The translations under genes were made by a program, and so were the position numbers. Positions 52,275 through 61,829 of a stretch of 64,000 bases of DNA are shown one piece after another (the first letter of the stretch is position 1; each line of letters begins with the position of its first letter). Source of the stretch: Kribbella sp. VKM Ac-2569 (GTDB taxonomy: Bacteria > Actinomycetota > Actinomycetes > Propionibacteriales > Kribbellaceae); NCBI RefSeq assembly GCF_004216905.1, contig NZ_SGXJ01000002.1, forward strand, positions 1,364,001-1,428,000, given 5' to 3'. The notes under the pieces are model-generated. The model saw nothing but the letters and a program-made list of their open reading frames with translations. It did not search any database and was not told the DNA's origin.

Positions 52275-53558
52275 CTGCAACTGCGCCGTCGTGGTCCCGT
52301 CGATCGGCCGGCCGAACATCATCGCGCCGGGGATCACGAACCGGTAGACGAAGTCGCCCGGCTGCGCGGCCTTGAACGCCAGCGCGGCCTGGCCGTTGCG
52401 CATCGGCAGCGCCTTGGAGTCCACCCACCGACGGGTCTGCCGGTTCCAGGCCTGCAACATCACGGTCGTGTTCATGGCCGGCTTCACGCCGACGGACACG
52501 GTCACCGTCGAGCCCTTCGCCGTCGCCGCGTTCCCGCCCGCGAATCCGGCCGACGCGACCCGGACGATGCTCTTCGTGTACGCCGGCTTGCTGGTCGACG
52601 TACCCGTCTGTATCCCGCCCTTGGTGTTCTCCGGCACGGTGATCTTGTACGGGCGACTGCCACCGGTCGGCACCGCGATGTCGTAGTACCCGCCGCCTGT
52701 CGTCGACCCGCGTGCCGCCGGCGTCCACCGCGCGCCCGGGGTGACCTGGGTCAGCACCACGACCGGTACGCCGGCCGGGGTCGCGCGCCTGCTCGTGCAC
52801 GGCGAGTCGAGCTCGCAGCCGACCTGGTAGAGGATGACCCGCCCGCGGACCCGGATCGGCACGCTGAACTGGGCCAGTCTCGGGACGGCCGCGTTGATCG
52901 AGCTGGTCAGCCCGAGCACCTGCCCGCCCATGCTGGTGCTCCACTCGTTCTGGGTGCGCAGCTGGAAGGTGTACGGCGGTTTGACGCTCTTGATCACCTG
53001 CCGGGTCGAGGTCGTCGCCGGGCCGATCACCTTCAGCATCTGGCCGGGCCGCCCGATCATCGGCACGTACCGCTGGGTCTTCTTGCCCTTCACGTCCAGC
53101 GGGTCGTTCGGCGTGAAGTCCTGCGGCGCGACCGGCACCGACCATCTGATCAGCACCCCGCGCCCCTGCTTCGCCACCGCCGCCGCGCTCGGCCGCACCG
53201 GACCGTCGGTGTCGAACACGGGCGACTTGGTGAGCTTGCTGGTCACCCCGCCCTGCGAGGTCCCGGTCCCGACCGCGACCTTGTAGTTCCCGTCCGGCGG
53301 GAACGCCGAGGTCGGAATCTCCCACCGGTTCGGTTCACCGGCCGGGATGTACTTCACGTACGACGGGCTCTCGCTGAGCACACCCTCGATCGTGACCCGG
53401 TTCGGCAGCCCGTTGTCCTTCCAGGTCACCAGCACCGCGGCACGCCCCTTGGGCGCCCACGCGACGGCGACATCGGTCGGCGGCGGATCGGAGGCACAGG
53501 CAGTCAGCGAGGCAGCCCCCGCGATCACCGCCAGCGCTACGGCGAGCACGCGCCGCAT
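52260..53558 (-). CDS. Large lipoprotein with fibronectin-like segments
   Basis: A 432-residue protein with a lipoprotein signal (RRVLAVALAVIAGAASLTAC, lipobox Cys). Repeated beta-rich segments resemble FnIII or Ig-like modules (RAAVLVTWKDNGLPNRVTIE, GRGVLIRWSVP, VSVGVKPAMNTTVMLQAWNR). One Cys pair (GCELDSPC) could bridge. No enzyme motif; likely a surface or adhesion-type protein. ATG 53558 after GAGGGG; GTG 53582 is an alternative. Confidence 0.72.
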   Translation of the reverse strand: MRRVLAVALAVIAGAASLTACASDPPPTDVAVAWAPKGRAAVLVTWKDNGLPNRVTIEGVLSESPSYVKYIPAGEPNRWEIPTSAFPPDGNYKVAVGTGTSQGGVTSKLTKSPVFDTDGPVRPSAAAVAKQGRGVLIRWSVPVAPQDFTPNDPLDVKGKKTQRYVPMIGRPGQMLKVIGPATTSTRQVIKSVKPPYTFQLRTQNEWSTSMGGQVLGLTSSINAAVPRLAQFSVPIRVRGRVILYQVGCELDSPCTSRRATPAGVPVVVLTQVTPGARWTPAARGSTTGGGYYDIAVPTGGSRPYKITVPENTKGGIQTGTSTSKPAYTKSIVRVASAGFAGGNAATAKGSTVTVSVGVKPAMNTTVMLQAWNRQTRRWVDSKALPMRNGQAALAFKAAQPGDFVYRFVIPGAMMFGRPIDGTTTAQLQLHVR

Positions 53559-53690
53559 TCCGACCACCCCTCGTCTCCTCACGACCGACCGGGTGAACGA
53601 TACCCAGTCGCGGGTGCCCTCTCCCTACAGCCGTTGCCGGATCGGTATCGCGCACCTACCGTGAGGTAAGCCACTGAGGGGGGAACCACG

Positions 53691-54251
53691 ATGGCATTCA
53701 TCAGTACGCCGAACGTCCCGGAGATGTTCGCAGCGAATCGGGCGCCGGCCGGGCACGTGCCCAACTTCGTCCACACGTTCGCCGCGCGACCGGCCGTCTA
53801 CGAGGCGTGGAAGCAGCTGAACGGCGCGATCAAGGAGTCGATGGACCTGCGCCGCTACGAGCTGGCCACGCTGGCCGCGGCGACCGCGCTGAAGTCGAGC
53901 TACTGCAGCCTCGCGCACGGCCAGATCCTGGCCGACAAGTTCTACACCGCGGAGGAAGTCGCGGCGCTCGTCGACGAGCCGGCGAACGACCCGGTCGACC
54001 GCGCCGTGATGGCCTTCGCGCGCCAGATCGCACTCGGCGCCGACACCGTCACCCAGGCGGACGTCGACGCGCTGAAAGCACTCGGCCTGACGGATGACGA
54101 CATACTCGACGTAGCCCTGGCGGCCGCGGCCCGAGCCTTCTTCTCCAAGACACTCGACGCCACCGGCACCCAACCCGACGAGGCCTTCAACGGCCTCCCC
54201 GAAACCCTCCGCAAATCCCTCACCGTCGGCCGCCCTATCTACTCGGGCTGA
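53691..54251 (+). CDS. Carboxymuconolactone decarboxylase (AhpD-like) family protein
   Basis: A 186-residue all-helical CMD-fold protein. LATLAAATALKSSYCSLAHG carries Cys and a downstream His as CxxxH; AhpD-type CxxC is not formed. VDRAVMAFARQIALG and DDDILDVALAAAARAFFSK follow. Such proteins range from peroxidase partners to hydratases; reaction unknown. ATG 53691. Convergent overlap of 13 nt with the multicopper oxidase gene. Confidence 0.86.
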   Translation: MAFISTPNVPEMFAANRAPAGHVPNFVHTFAARPAVYEAWKQLNGAIKESMDLRRYELATLAAATALKSSYCSLAHGQILADKFYTAEEVAALVDEPANDPVDRAVMAFARQIALGADTVTQADVDALKALGLTDDDILDVALAAAARAFFSKTLDATGTQPDEAFNGLPETLRKSLTVGRPIYSG

Positions 54252-55669
54252 TTGTTCGGGGTGCCGCCGAGGTGGTGGTTCGTGGTGACGCCGGTGTACA
54301 TCAGGTGGGTCACGAGGCCTTGGGCGGCATGCGGGAGGTTGTGGCAGTGGTCCATCCAGATGCCTGGGTTGTCGGCCACGAAGGCGACCTCGTAGGTCTC
54401 CTTGTCCTCGACGTTGAGGGAGTCCGTCCGCCACGGGCTCCCGGTCGCGCGCACCCCGTCGCGGCTGAGTACGACGACGTGGTGGCCGTGCAGATGCATC
54501 GGGTGGACCTGGCCTGAGCTGTTCTTGATCGTCATCCGCACGATGTCGCCCTCGCTCACCACGAACATCGGCACGTCCGGGTACTGATGCCCGTTGATCG
54601 TCCACCACAGCCCGGGTTTCCCGTCGAAGAACCCGATCCGCCGGCCGATGTCGTACCGGAACACCCGGGTCGCCTTCGCCGGATCGAACCCGATCGGCTT
54701 CGGCGTTCCGTACTTCAGCAGGTCGACCCGGTCCCGCGGCTCGGTCCCGGCCGGCGCGTCACCGTCCCCGATCACCAGCGTCGTCGGTCCGCCACCGAGC
54801 CCGATCCGCACCGCTTTCGCCGTGGGGATCTCGAGGTCCACCCGGCCGCCCGCGGTGACGAGCACCGCCTTCCCGCTCACCTCGGTCGGCGCGTTCACCT
54901 CGGTCCCGTCGACCGCGACCACCTTGTACGGCGCCCCGTCGACCCAGACCGCCATCGGTCCGTTGTCGGTGTTGATCAGACGGACCCGCGCGATCGGACC
55001 AGGTGCTTGCACACGACGTTCGCCGTACTCGCCGTTGACCGTGCGGACCTTGTCGTAGGTGTGCACCGCCGCGATCACGTCCGTCGCGGACGGCTGGACG
55101 ATCAGTACGCCGTACAGCCCCTTCTGCACCTGCTCGTGCGAGACCTGGTGCGAGTGGTACCAGTACGTGCCGGCGTCCTTCGCGACGAAGCGGTACACGT
55201 ACGACTTGCCCAGTGGGATCGCATCCTGCGTGACGCCCGCGACACCGTCCTCGGCATTCGGTACGTCGACGCCGTGCCAGTGCAGTGTGATGCCCTCGGC
55301 AACGTTCTCGTTGCGCAATGTGACCTGGACGAGATCGCCTTGTTTCGCGACGATCCGCGGCCCCGGCGACGTGTGGTTCAACGTGTAGCCGTCCATCGGC
55401 CCGCGACCCGGGATGTCGAAGCGCTCCTCGCGCGCCACGAGATCCACCGCGACGTCAGGCTTCTGATCGGCAGGACCCGTCAGCCGGCTGACGTCGGTCC
55501 CGTGATGCGCCGCGGCCGGTCCGCCACCGTAGTCGGCGTACCCCATCGTCATCGGCGACAGGTCGTTCGGGATCAGGCTCCGCTGCCAGAAGAACCCGAT
55601 CGGCGCCAGCACCACAACCGTCGCGACGACCGCGATCAGCCCACGACGAGACGGCGATCGCATCCTCAC
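54239..55669 (-). CDS. Multicopper oxidase
   Basis: A 476-residue cupredoxin enzyme. All copper motifs are present: ITLHWHGVD and TYWYHSHQ in the first domain, HPMHLHGHH and MDHCHNLPHAAQGL in the last. One N-terminal helix (LIAVVATVVVLAPIGFFW) directs it outside; an Arg-Arg (SRRGLIAV) is present but not a clear Tat motif. Substrate could be metals or phenolics. GTG 55669 or ATG 55663. The small four-helix protein gene precedes it by 29 nt. Confidence 0.93.
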   Translation of the reverse strand: MRMRSPSRRGLIAVVATVVVLAPIGFFWQRSLIPNDLSPMTMGYADYGGGPAAAHHGTDVSRLTGPADQKPDVAVDLVAREERFDIPGRGPMDGYTLNHTSPGPRIVAKQGDLVQVTLRNENVAEGITLHWHGVDVPNAEDGVAGVTQDAIPLGKSYVYRFVAKDAGTYWYHSHQVSHEQVQKGLYGVLIVQPSATDVIAAVHTYDKVRTVNGEYGERRVQAPGPIARVRLINTDNGPMAVWVDGAPYKVVAVDGTEVNAPTEVSGKAVLVTAGGRVDLEIPTAKAVRIGLGGGPTTLVIGDGDAPAGTEPRDRVDLLKYGTPKPIGFDPAKATRVFRYDIGRRIGFFDGKPGLWWTINGHQYPDVPMFVVSEGDIVRMTIKNSSGQVHPMHLHGHHVVVLSRDGVRATGSPWRTDSLNVEDKETYEVAFVADNPGIWMDHCHNLPHAAQGLVTHLMYTGVTTNHHLGGTPNNQPE

Positions 55670-55698
55670 GACCGCCGCCGGTCAGTTGCCAAGGGCAT

Positions 55699-56130
55699 CT
55701 AGATGGTCGAAGCCGCTGCGGCCGTCGTCTCCGGCTGAGTCGCGGCTCGCCGGGCCGCCATCGCCGCGACTGCCAGGAGCGCGAACGCGTTCAGCCCGTG
55801 CAGGGCGCCGACCGCAGATGCGCCGAACGACAAGACGGCCAGCCCGAACTGCAGCACGACCAGACCGAACACGTACAGCGCCCACTTGACCCCGCCGTCG
55901 ACCTTCGCGAAGAACGAGACGATCAGCAGCAGAATCGCCAGCAGCGGGATGATCCCGCTGCCCACGATGGTGTGGATCATGTGCCCTACGTTGGCATCGG
56001 AGTTCTTGTCGAACACCAAGCCGCCGTCGACATCCTTGATGACCGTGAACCACGCGAGTGCGATCGCCATCGCCTGGACGATCACCCCGATCGCGATGAG
56101 CCCGGCCAAGGCACGATAAACAGACCTCAT
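55699..56130 (-). CDS. Four-helix membrane protein
   Basis: A 143-residue protein with four predicted helices (ALAGLIAIGVIVQAMAIALA, IVGSGIIPLLAILLLIVSFF, ALYVFGLVVLQFGLAVLSF, ALHGLNAFALLAVAAMAA) and conserved-looking His (GHMIHTIVG, ALHGLNAF). It resembles the DUF6220-type proteins of actinobacteria, moderate confidence. GGGGGA sits 4 nt before ATG 56130. Likely co-transcribed with the multicopper oxidase. Confidence 0.7.
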   Translation of the reverse strand: MRSVYRALAGLIAIGVIVQAMAIALAWFTVIKDVDGGLVFDKNSDANVGHMIHTIVGSGIIPLLAILLLIVSFFAKVDGGVKWALYVFGLVVLQFGLAVLSFGASAVGALHGLNAFALLAVAAMAARRAATQPETTAAAASTI

Positions 56131-56206
56131 ATTTCCCCCAACCCCTGAAGTCACCCCTGGGGCTCATAGTGAGGCAGGTCACCTCAAGCGCACAAGAGGT
56201 CGACCC

Positions 56207-56971
56207 TCAGCCGTGGTTGCGGGCGAAGGCCTGATACAGACCGCGCAGGGTCAGCAACGGTTCGTCGCGGACCGGGGTGTTCAACCGGCCGGCGAGCAGT
56301 GGCGCGAGGGCGCCGGTGAGTACGACCACGACGTCGTCGTTCAGAGACTGCTCGGTCCGGATTCGTGCGACCAGACCGTCCACCAGCGCGGCGAAGCCGT
56401 GGATCGCGCCGGACTGCAGCGCCTCGACGGTGTTCTTCGCGACCACCGATCGCGGCCGGACCAACTCGACCCGGCGCAGTTGCGCGGCCGCCTGCCCGAG
56501 CGCGTCGGTCGCGGTTTCGATGCCCGGGGCAATCACGCCCCCGATGAAGGCGCCGGCCGGGTTGACCACGTCGATCGTGATCGCCGTACCGACATCGACG
56601 ACCAGGCAGGGCGCGCCGTACTTGGTCACGGCCGCCAGCGCGTTCGCGATCCGGTCCGTGCCGACCTCCCGCGGGTTGTCGACCAGCACCGGCAGCCCGG
56701 TCTTCACACCGGGCTCGACGACGACGCTCGGCACACCCTGGTAGTACCGCGACACGACGTCCCGCAACTCGTGCAGCACATGCGGTACGGCGGAACACAC
56801 GGCGATCCCCGACACCGGCGATTCACCGGTGAGCAGGCCCTGCAGCAGCACCGCCCACTCGTCCGCCGTACGGCGTGGATCGGTCCCAACCCACCAGTGC
56901 CGCTTGACCGTGCCTTCGAACACCAGCCCGACCAGCGTCCTGGTGTTCTCGACGGCAACGGTTAGCAGCAT
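56207..56971 (-). CDS. coaX: Type III pantothenate kinase (CoaX-like), altered P-loop
   Basis: A 254-residue ASKHA-fold protein. CoaX motifs 2-4 are intact: VDNPREVGTDRIANAL (Asp106), LVVDVGTAITIDVV (Asp126) and GGVIAPGIE. The N-terminal phosphate motif, normally D-x-G-N-T, reads AVENT at residues 6-10: Asp6 is Ala and Gly8 is Glu. M. tuberculosis CoaX also departs here (DVRNT) and was reported as non-functional. So kinase activity is doubtful. ATG 56971 overlaps the nadC stop (TGATG). Confidence 0.85.
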   Translation of the reverse strand: MLLTVAVENTRTLVGLVFEGTVKRHWWVGTDPRRTADEWAVLLQGLLTGESPVSGIAVCSAVPHVLHELRDVVSRYYQGVPSVVVEPGVKTGLPVLVDNPREVGTDRIANALAAVTKYGAPCLVVDVGTAITIDVVNPAGAFIGGVIAPGIETATDALGQAAAQLRRVELVRPRSVVAKNTVEALQSGAIHGFAALVDGLVARIRTEQSLNDDVVVVLTGALAPLLAGRLNTPVRDEPLLTLRGLYQAFARNHG

Positions 56972-57825
56972 CAGCCTTCTCGCAGATCCAACGCGATGTC
57001 GAGCACCGGCGCGGAGTGCGTCAGCGCACCGACCGCGAGGAAGTCGACACCGGTCTCGGCGACCTCTCGCGCCTTGTCCAGGGTCAGCCCGCCGGAGGCC
57101 TCCAACCGGGCGCGGCCCGCGACCTTCTCGACGGCTTCCCGCAGCAAGGGGACGTCCATGTTGTCCAGCAGGATCAGCTCGGCGCCGGACTCGACCGCGA
57201 TCACCGCGTCCTCGACCGAGTCCACCTCGACCTCGATCCCGATCTCCGGGTACGCCTTGCGCACCAGCCGGAACGCCTCCGCGACGCCACCCGCCGCGAT
57301 CACGTGGTTGTCCTTGATCAGCGCGGCGTCCGACAGACCCATCCGGTGGTTCTTCCCGCCCCCGCAACGTACGGCGTACTTCTCGAGGGACCTGAGCAAC
57401 GGCATGGTCTTGCGGGTGTCGCGGATGACCGCGCCGGTGCCGTCGACCGCGTCCACCCAGTGCCGGGTCAGCGTGGCGACACCACTCAGGTGGCAGAGCA
57501 GGTTCAGCGTGGTGCGCTCGGCCGTCAGGAGTTGCCGCGTCTTGCCGCGGACCGTCATCAGGACGTCGCCCCGCCGCACTGAGTCGCCGTCGCGGACGGT
57601 GTGCTCGATCTCGATCTCGTCCGGCGCCGCGACCTGGCGCAGCACCAGCTCCGCGATCTCCAGGCCTGCCACCACGCCGTCGGCGCGGGCGACCAGCTCG
57701 GCGACCGACACCTGGTCCGGGTCGACCGTGGCGGTGGTCGTCACGTCGACACCCCCGGCCAGGTCCTCCTCGATGGTTGCCCGCACGAGGTCACCGACCC
57801 ACTGCCGGTCGACTGTCTCATCCAT
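56971..57825 (-). CDS. nadC: Nicotinate-nucleotide pyrophosphorylase (carboxylating)
   Basis: A 284-residue quinolinate phosphoribosyltransferase giving nicotinate mononucleotide. RTTLNLLCHLSGVATLT, RDTRKTMPLLRSLEKYAVRC, GGGKNHRMGLSDAALIKDNH and LEASGGLTLDKAREVAETGV are family signatures. ATG 57825 starts within the nadB 3' end (8-nt overlap); an ATG at 57834 is too close to GGAG. Middle gene of panC-nadB-nadC-coaX. Confidence 0.95.
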   Translation of the reverse strand: MDETVDRQWVGDLVRATIEEDLAGGVDVTTTATVDPDQVSVAELVARADGVVAGLEIAELVLRQVAAPDEIEIEHTVRDGDSVRRGDVLMTVRGKTRQLLTAERTTLNLLCHLSGVATLTRHWVDAVDGTGAVIRDTRKTMPLLRSLEKYAVRCGGGKNHRMGLSDAALIKDNHVIAAGGVAEAFRLVRKAYPEIGIEVEVDSVEDAVIAVESGAELILLDNMDVPLLREAVEKVAGRARLEASGGLTLDKAREVAETGVDFLAVGALTHSAPVLDIALDLREG

Positions 57826-59476
57826 GCCGGTCATTCTCCTCGGATTCGCGCGGAACAAACGTGGCTTGCGGCACAGCCTGCTGATCAAGTGTCAGGTCCA
57901 GGCTTCCGAACCAGTGCAGATCATCGCGGTCCGGGTGGTCCTCGCGCCAGTGCGCGCCCCGGCTTTCTTCGCGGGCGGTCGCCGCGGCGATCAGCGCGGA
58001 GGCGACCGTCACCAGGTTCGTCGCCTCCCAGCCCGGCGTCCCCGGCTCGTCGTACGGCTGCTCGATCAGCTTGCCGATCGCCGCCCCCGCCTCCGACAGC
58101 CCGGTCGCGCTCCGGATCACGCCGGCGCCGACGGTCATCGCCCGCTGCAGCTCGGGTACGACGTCCGCGTCGACGAGTCCCGGCGTACGGCGGTCCACGA
58201 CCGGCTCCCGCCGCTCGGGCAGCCCGTTCGCGAGGTGCGCCGCGATCCGGCGGGCGAACACGAGTCCTTCGAGCAACGAGTTCGAGGCCAGCCGGTTGGC
58301 CCCGTGTACGCCGGTGCACGCAACCTCACCGCACGCGTACAGGCCGGGCACCGAGGTCTGGCCGTTCAGGTCCGTCCACACGCCGCCTGACGAGTAGTGG
58401 CAGGCGGGCGCGACCGGGATCAGTTCGCGGACCGGGTCGATACCGTGCGAGCGGCAGGACGCGAGGATGGTCGGGAACCGGACCCGCCACTTCTCGTCAC
58501 CGAAGTGCCGGGCGTCCAGGTAGACATGGTCCTTGCCGGTAGCAATCATCTGGCGCATGATCGCCTTCGCCACGATGTCCCGCGGCGCGAGGTCTGCGAG
58601 CTCGTGCTGCCCCTGCATGAACCGCTTGCCGGTGTGGTCGACGAGGAACGCGCCCTCGCCGCGAACCGCCTCGGACACCAACGGCTGCTGGCCTTTCGCG
58701 CTCTTGCCCAGCCAGAGCACCGTCGGGTGGAACTGCACGAACTCCAGGTCCCGGACCTTCGCGCCGGCCCGCAGCGCGAGCGCCATCCCGTCACCGGTCG
58801 ACACGCTCGGGTTGGTCGTTGCCGCGTACAACTGTCCGAGACCGCCGGACGCCAGGATCACTGCCCGGGTACGGATCTCGCCGACGCCGTCCAGCTGTCC
58901 CTCGCCCATCACGTGCAACGTCACGCCGGCGATGGAGCCGTCGGAGGCGGTGAGCAGGTCGAGGACCAGGGCGTGCTCGATCAGCCGGATGTCCTTGGCC
59001 CGCTTGACCGCGGCAACCAGCGCCCGCTCGATCTCGGCGCCGGTCGCGTCGCCGCCCGCGTGCGCGATCCGGTTGCGGTGGTGCCCGCCCTCACGGCCGA
59101 GCGAGATCTCCCCGTCCGCCATGGTGTCGAAGCGCGCGCCGAGGTCGATCAGGTCGCGGACGGCGTCCGGGCCTTCGGTAACGAGCACCCGGACGGCCTC
59201 CGGATCGCTCAGTCCGGCGCCGGCGACGAGCGTGTCCTGCAGGTGCTCCTCGGGAGAGTCCTCCGGGTCGAGGGCGGCGGCGACGCCGCCCTGCGCCCAC
59301 TGCGTGGAGCCGGAGGCGACGACGTCCTTCGTCACCACCAGGACGGAGCCCAGCTCGCGGGCCTTGAGCGCGGCGCTCAGCCCGGCGACGCCGGAGCCGA
59401 TCACCACCACGTCAACTGTGTCGGTCCAGCCGGCCTCCGGCGCGGCCAAACGTCGCGGGACTGCGGGTGCGGTCAT
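57818..59476 (-). CDS. nadB: L-aspartate oxidase
   Basis: A 552-residue FAD enzyme making iminoaspartate, the NadA substrate. FAD motif VVVIGSGVAGLSAALKA, SGSTQWAQGGVAAAL, REGGHHRNRIAHAGGDATGA, the active-site Arg/His run ACHYSSGGVWTDLNGQTSVP, and GVHGANRLASNSLLEGLVF. nadA is not in the window. ATG 59476; panC ends 22 nt upstream. Confidence 0.96.
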   Translation of the reverse strand: MTAPAVPRRLAAPEAGWTDTVDVVVIGSGVAGLSAALKARELGSVLVVTKDVVASGSTQWAQGGVAAALDPEDSPEEHLQDTLVAGAGLSDPEAVRVLVTEGPDAVRDLIDLGARFDTMADGEISLGREGGHHRNRIAHAGGDATGAEIERALVAAVKRAKDIRLIEHALVLDLLTASDGSIAGVTLHVMGEGQLDGVGEIRTRAVILASGGLGQLYAATTNPSVSTGDGMALALRAGAKVRDLEFVQFHPTVLWLGKSAKGQQPLVSEAVRGEGAFLVDHTGKRFMQGQHELADLAPRDIVAKAIMRQMIATGKDHVYLDARHFGDEKWRVRFPTILASCRSHGIDPVRELIPVAPACHYSSGGVWTDLNGQTSVPGLYACGEVACTGVHGANRLASNSLLEGLVFARRIAAHLANGLPERREPVVDRRTPGLVDADVVPELQRAMTVGAGVIRSATGLSEAGAAIGKLIEQPYDEPGTPGWEATNLVTVASALIAAATAREESRGAHWREDHPDRDDLHWFGSLDLTLDQQAVPQATFVPRESEENDRHG

Positions 59477-59498
59477 TCGGTGACCGTATCAACCGAAT

Positions 59499-60326
59499 TC
59501 ATCGCAGCGTGATGGAAATGTTGTCAATGAGACGGGTCAGGCCGACGCGGGCGGCGATCAGCATCCGGGCCTCGCCGGGGCCGATCACCGGGCCGAGATC
59601 GGGTGCTCGCAGGGCGAGATAGTCGATCTTCACCGACGGCACCGCCTCGAGCTCGGCCTGCGCCGCCGCCAGCACCGCGTCCGGGCCGTTCATCCCGGCC
59701 TTCGCACCGGCGCTCAGCGCCCGGTACAGCACCAGCGCCTCGTCACGCTCGGTCTCGCTCAGGTACCGGTTGCGTGAGGACAGCGCGAGGCCGTCCGCCT
59801 CCCGAACGGTCGGCACCGGCACGATGTCGACGTCCATATCGAGGTCGCAGACCATCTCGCGGATCAACGTCAGCTGCTGGTAGTCCTTCTCGCCGAACAA
59901 CGCCAGGTCGGGCCCGGTCAGGTGCAACAGCTTCGAGACCACGGTCAGTACGCCGGAGAAGTGGCCCGGCCGGAACACGCCCTCCAGCTCGTCCGCCAAC
60001 GGGCCCGGATGCACCGTGATCGACGGCTCGTTCGGGTACAGCTCGTCCCGAGACGGGTTGAAGACCAGGTCGACGCCCTCGTTCTTCGCGATCGCCAGGT
60101 CGCTGGCCAGCGTCCGCGGGTACCGGTCGAAGTCCTCGGTCGGCCCGAACTGCAACGGATTCACGAAGATCGTCAGGAGCACGCTGCCGTCCGGCCCGAC
60201 CCGTTCGCGGGCCTCGGCCAGCAGCGCGGCATGGCCGTCGTGCAGGGCGCCCATCGTCATCACGACCGCCCGTGGCCGGATCGCGGCCGCCGCTCGCAGT
60301 TCGGCCTTGGTCTGGGTGAGTCTCAT
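59499..60326 (-). CDS. panC: Pantothenate synthetase
   Basis: A 275-residue enzyme joining pantoate and beta-alanine. [14 protein letters not shown] is the HIGH-type motif, [19 protein letters not shown] and [13 protein letters not shown] follow, and [13 protein letters not shown] is the KMSKS-like loop. ATG 60326 overlaps the DUF2520 gene stop by 4 nt. Mycobacteria have panD next; here nadB follows. Confidence 0.96.
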   Translation of the reverse strand: MRLTQTKAELRAAAAIRPRAVVMTMGALHDGHAALLAEARERVGPDGSVLLTIFVNPLQFGPTEDFDRYPRTLASDLAIAKNEGVDLVFNPSRDELYPNEPSITVHPGPLADELEGVFRPGHFSGVLTVVSKLLHLTGPDLALFGEKDYQQLTLIREMVCDLDMDVDIVPVPTVREADGLALSSRNRYLSETERDEALVLYRALSAGAKAGMNGPDAVLAAAQAELEAVPSVKIDYLALRAPDLGPVIGPGEARMLIAARVGLTRLIDNISITLR

Positions 60327-61171
60327 CGCGGTGCCTCCCCTGTCCGATCTGCCCGGTGCCCGTCCAGTACCTCGGTCAAGCGGCGGACCGTCTCCGCGTC
60401 CAGCCGCCCGTCCGTCGCCAGTTCCACAGTCGCCCGGGCAAGTTCGGCGTACGTGCGCCGCGTACTGCCCCGAAGTACTGCCAGATGTGCTGCCACCGTG
60501 TCGACATCGCCCCGGGCGATCGGCCCGGTGAGCGCATGATGACCGGATCGCAGCGTGTTGTCGAGGGTTGCGACGAGCAATGGCCGGAGTGTCGCCACCG
60601 GATCCGCCACGCCCGCCTCCCGCAGTACGGCGACTGCCTGCGAGACCAGCGTCGTCAGGTGGTTCGCGCCGTGGACCAACCCGGCGTGGTAGCGCGCACG
60701 CTGATCGTCGGCGACCCACTGCACCTGTGCGCCAAGCGCCTTCACCAGCCGCTCGACGATCGACCGAGCCGCATCAGGAGCGGTCGCGGTGAACATGACC
60801 CCGTCCAGCCTTACCGGACCGCCTGGAAAGGTCATGGACGGGTGCAGCGCGACCGGTGTCGCAGCAAGTCCGGTCAGCGGGGCCAGGCCATGCGCTCCGG
60901 ACAGGTGCACGACGTATTGCGCACTGGTCAACGGCAGCGTGTGCGCGACCTCGTGAATCAGGTCGTCCGGTACGGCGACCAGTACGACGTCGGCGCTCCT
61001 CGTGACCTCGTCAGCGGTTAGCACGGGCACAGCGGGCAGAAGGCGGGCGGCGCGGTCCAGGGACGCGTCCGAGCGCGCGGTGACTCCGACCAGGGGATGT
61101 CCGGCTGCCGCCAAGGCTGCTCCCAAGGCGGTCCCGGCCCGGCCGGCTCCGATCAAGCCGATCCGTTCCAT
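60323..61171 (-). CDS. Rossmann-like and DUF2520 domain protein
   Basis: A 282-residue two-domain protein. [20 protein letters not shown] is a Rossmann dinucleotide site; [10 protein letters not shown] and [20 protein letters not shown] belong to DUF2520, resembling ketopantoate/P5C reductase C-terminal helices. The mycobacterial equivalent, Rv3603c, also lies before panC. A role in pantothenate synthesis such as ketopantoate reduction is suggested by position and fold only. ATG 61171. Confidence 0.88.
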   Translation of the reverse strand: MERIGLIGAGRAGTALGAALAAAGHPLVGVTARSDASLDRAARLLPAVPVLTADEVTRSADVVLVAVPDDLIHEVAHTLPLTSAQYVVHLSGAHGLAPLTGLAATPVALHPSMTFPGGPVRLDGVMFTATAPDAARSIVERLVKALGAQVQWVADDQRARYHAGLVHGANHLTTLVSQAVAVLREAGVADPVATLRPLLVATLDNTLRSGHHALTGPIARGDVDTVAAHLAVLRGSTRRTYAELARATVELATDGRLDAETVRRLTEVLDGHRADRTGEAPR

Positions 61172-61253
61172 CACTCACTCTCTTCTCGTTCCAGTCCCGC
61201 TCCCGGGTACCAGACGATCTACCTGTCAGCGTAGGTGATGAGAGCATTGGAGG

Positions 61254-61829
61254 GTGAGTGATGCGTGGGCAGCGGGTGCCGAATTGACCGCGATTCTGAT
61301 CACAGTTCCCGAGCTGGCGGAGTACACAGAGCGTTGGCGTTCGGTGTCACGGTCGACCGCGAGACCACAGGTCCCGTTGACCGAGCTCATCCCGCCGCAC
61401 GTGACGGTGCTGGTCCCCTGGGTTGCCGAGCCCACCGACACCGACCTGGCCCGGCTCCAGGCGGCAGTCGCGTCGATCGAGCCGTTCGAGCTCAGCTTCC
61501 CGACCGCGGGTCAGTTCCCGAACGGTACGGCGTGGCTGAAGCCGGAGCCGTTCGACAAGGTGCGCTCGATCCTCCTGTCCGTCTTCGACGCCTTCCCCGA
61601 GTGCCCGCCGTACGGCGGTGAGTTCCCGGACCCGCATCCGCACCTGACCATCTCGTCGTCCGCTCAAGGCGGTCCGGCCGTGGTAGCCGAGGCAAACGCT
61701 GCCCTGGCCGCGGCACCGGCCCCGACCGTCCTGCTGACCGAGCTGGAGCTGTGGCGCGAGGACGCGGAGGGCGTGTGGCACCAGCTCGGCGCGGTACCGC
61801 TGGGGTCCGCTCCGAACGGCAGGCGATGA
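61254..61829 (+). CDS. 2'-5' RNA ligase/2H phosphoesterase family protein
   Basis: A 191-residue 2H protein with both HxT motifs: PPHVTVLVP and PHLTISSS. These carry out cyclic-phosphate or 2'-5' bond chemistry on RNA or nucleotides. GTG 61254 directly abuts GGAGG, so the start is uncertain; a slightly later start is possible. Overlaps the next gene by ATGA. Divergent from the DUF2520 gene. Confidence 0.82.
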   Translation: MSDAWAAGAELTAILITVPELAEYTERWRSVSRSTARPQVPLTELIPPHVTVLVPWVAEPTDTDLARLQAAVASIEPFELSFPTAGQFPNGTAWLKPEPFDKVRSILLSVFDAFPECPPYGGEFPDPHPHLTISSSAQGGPAVVAEANAALAAAPAPTVLLTELELWREDAEGVWHQLGAVPLGSAPNGRR

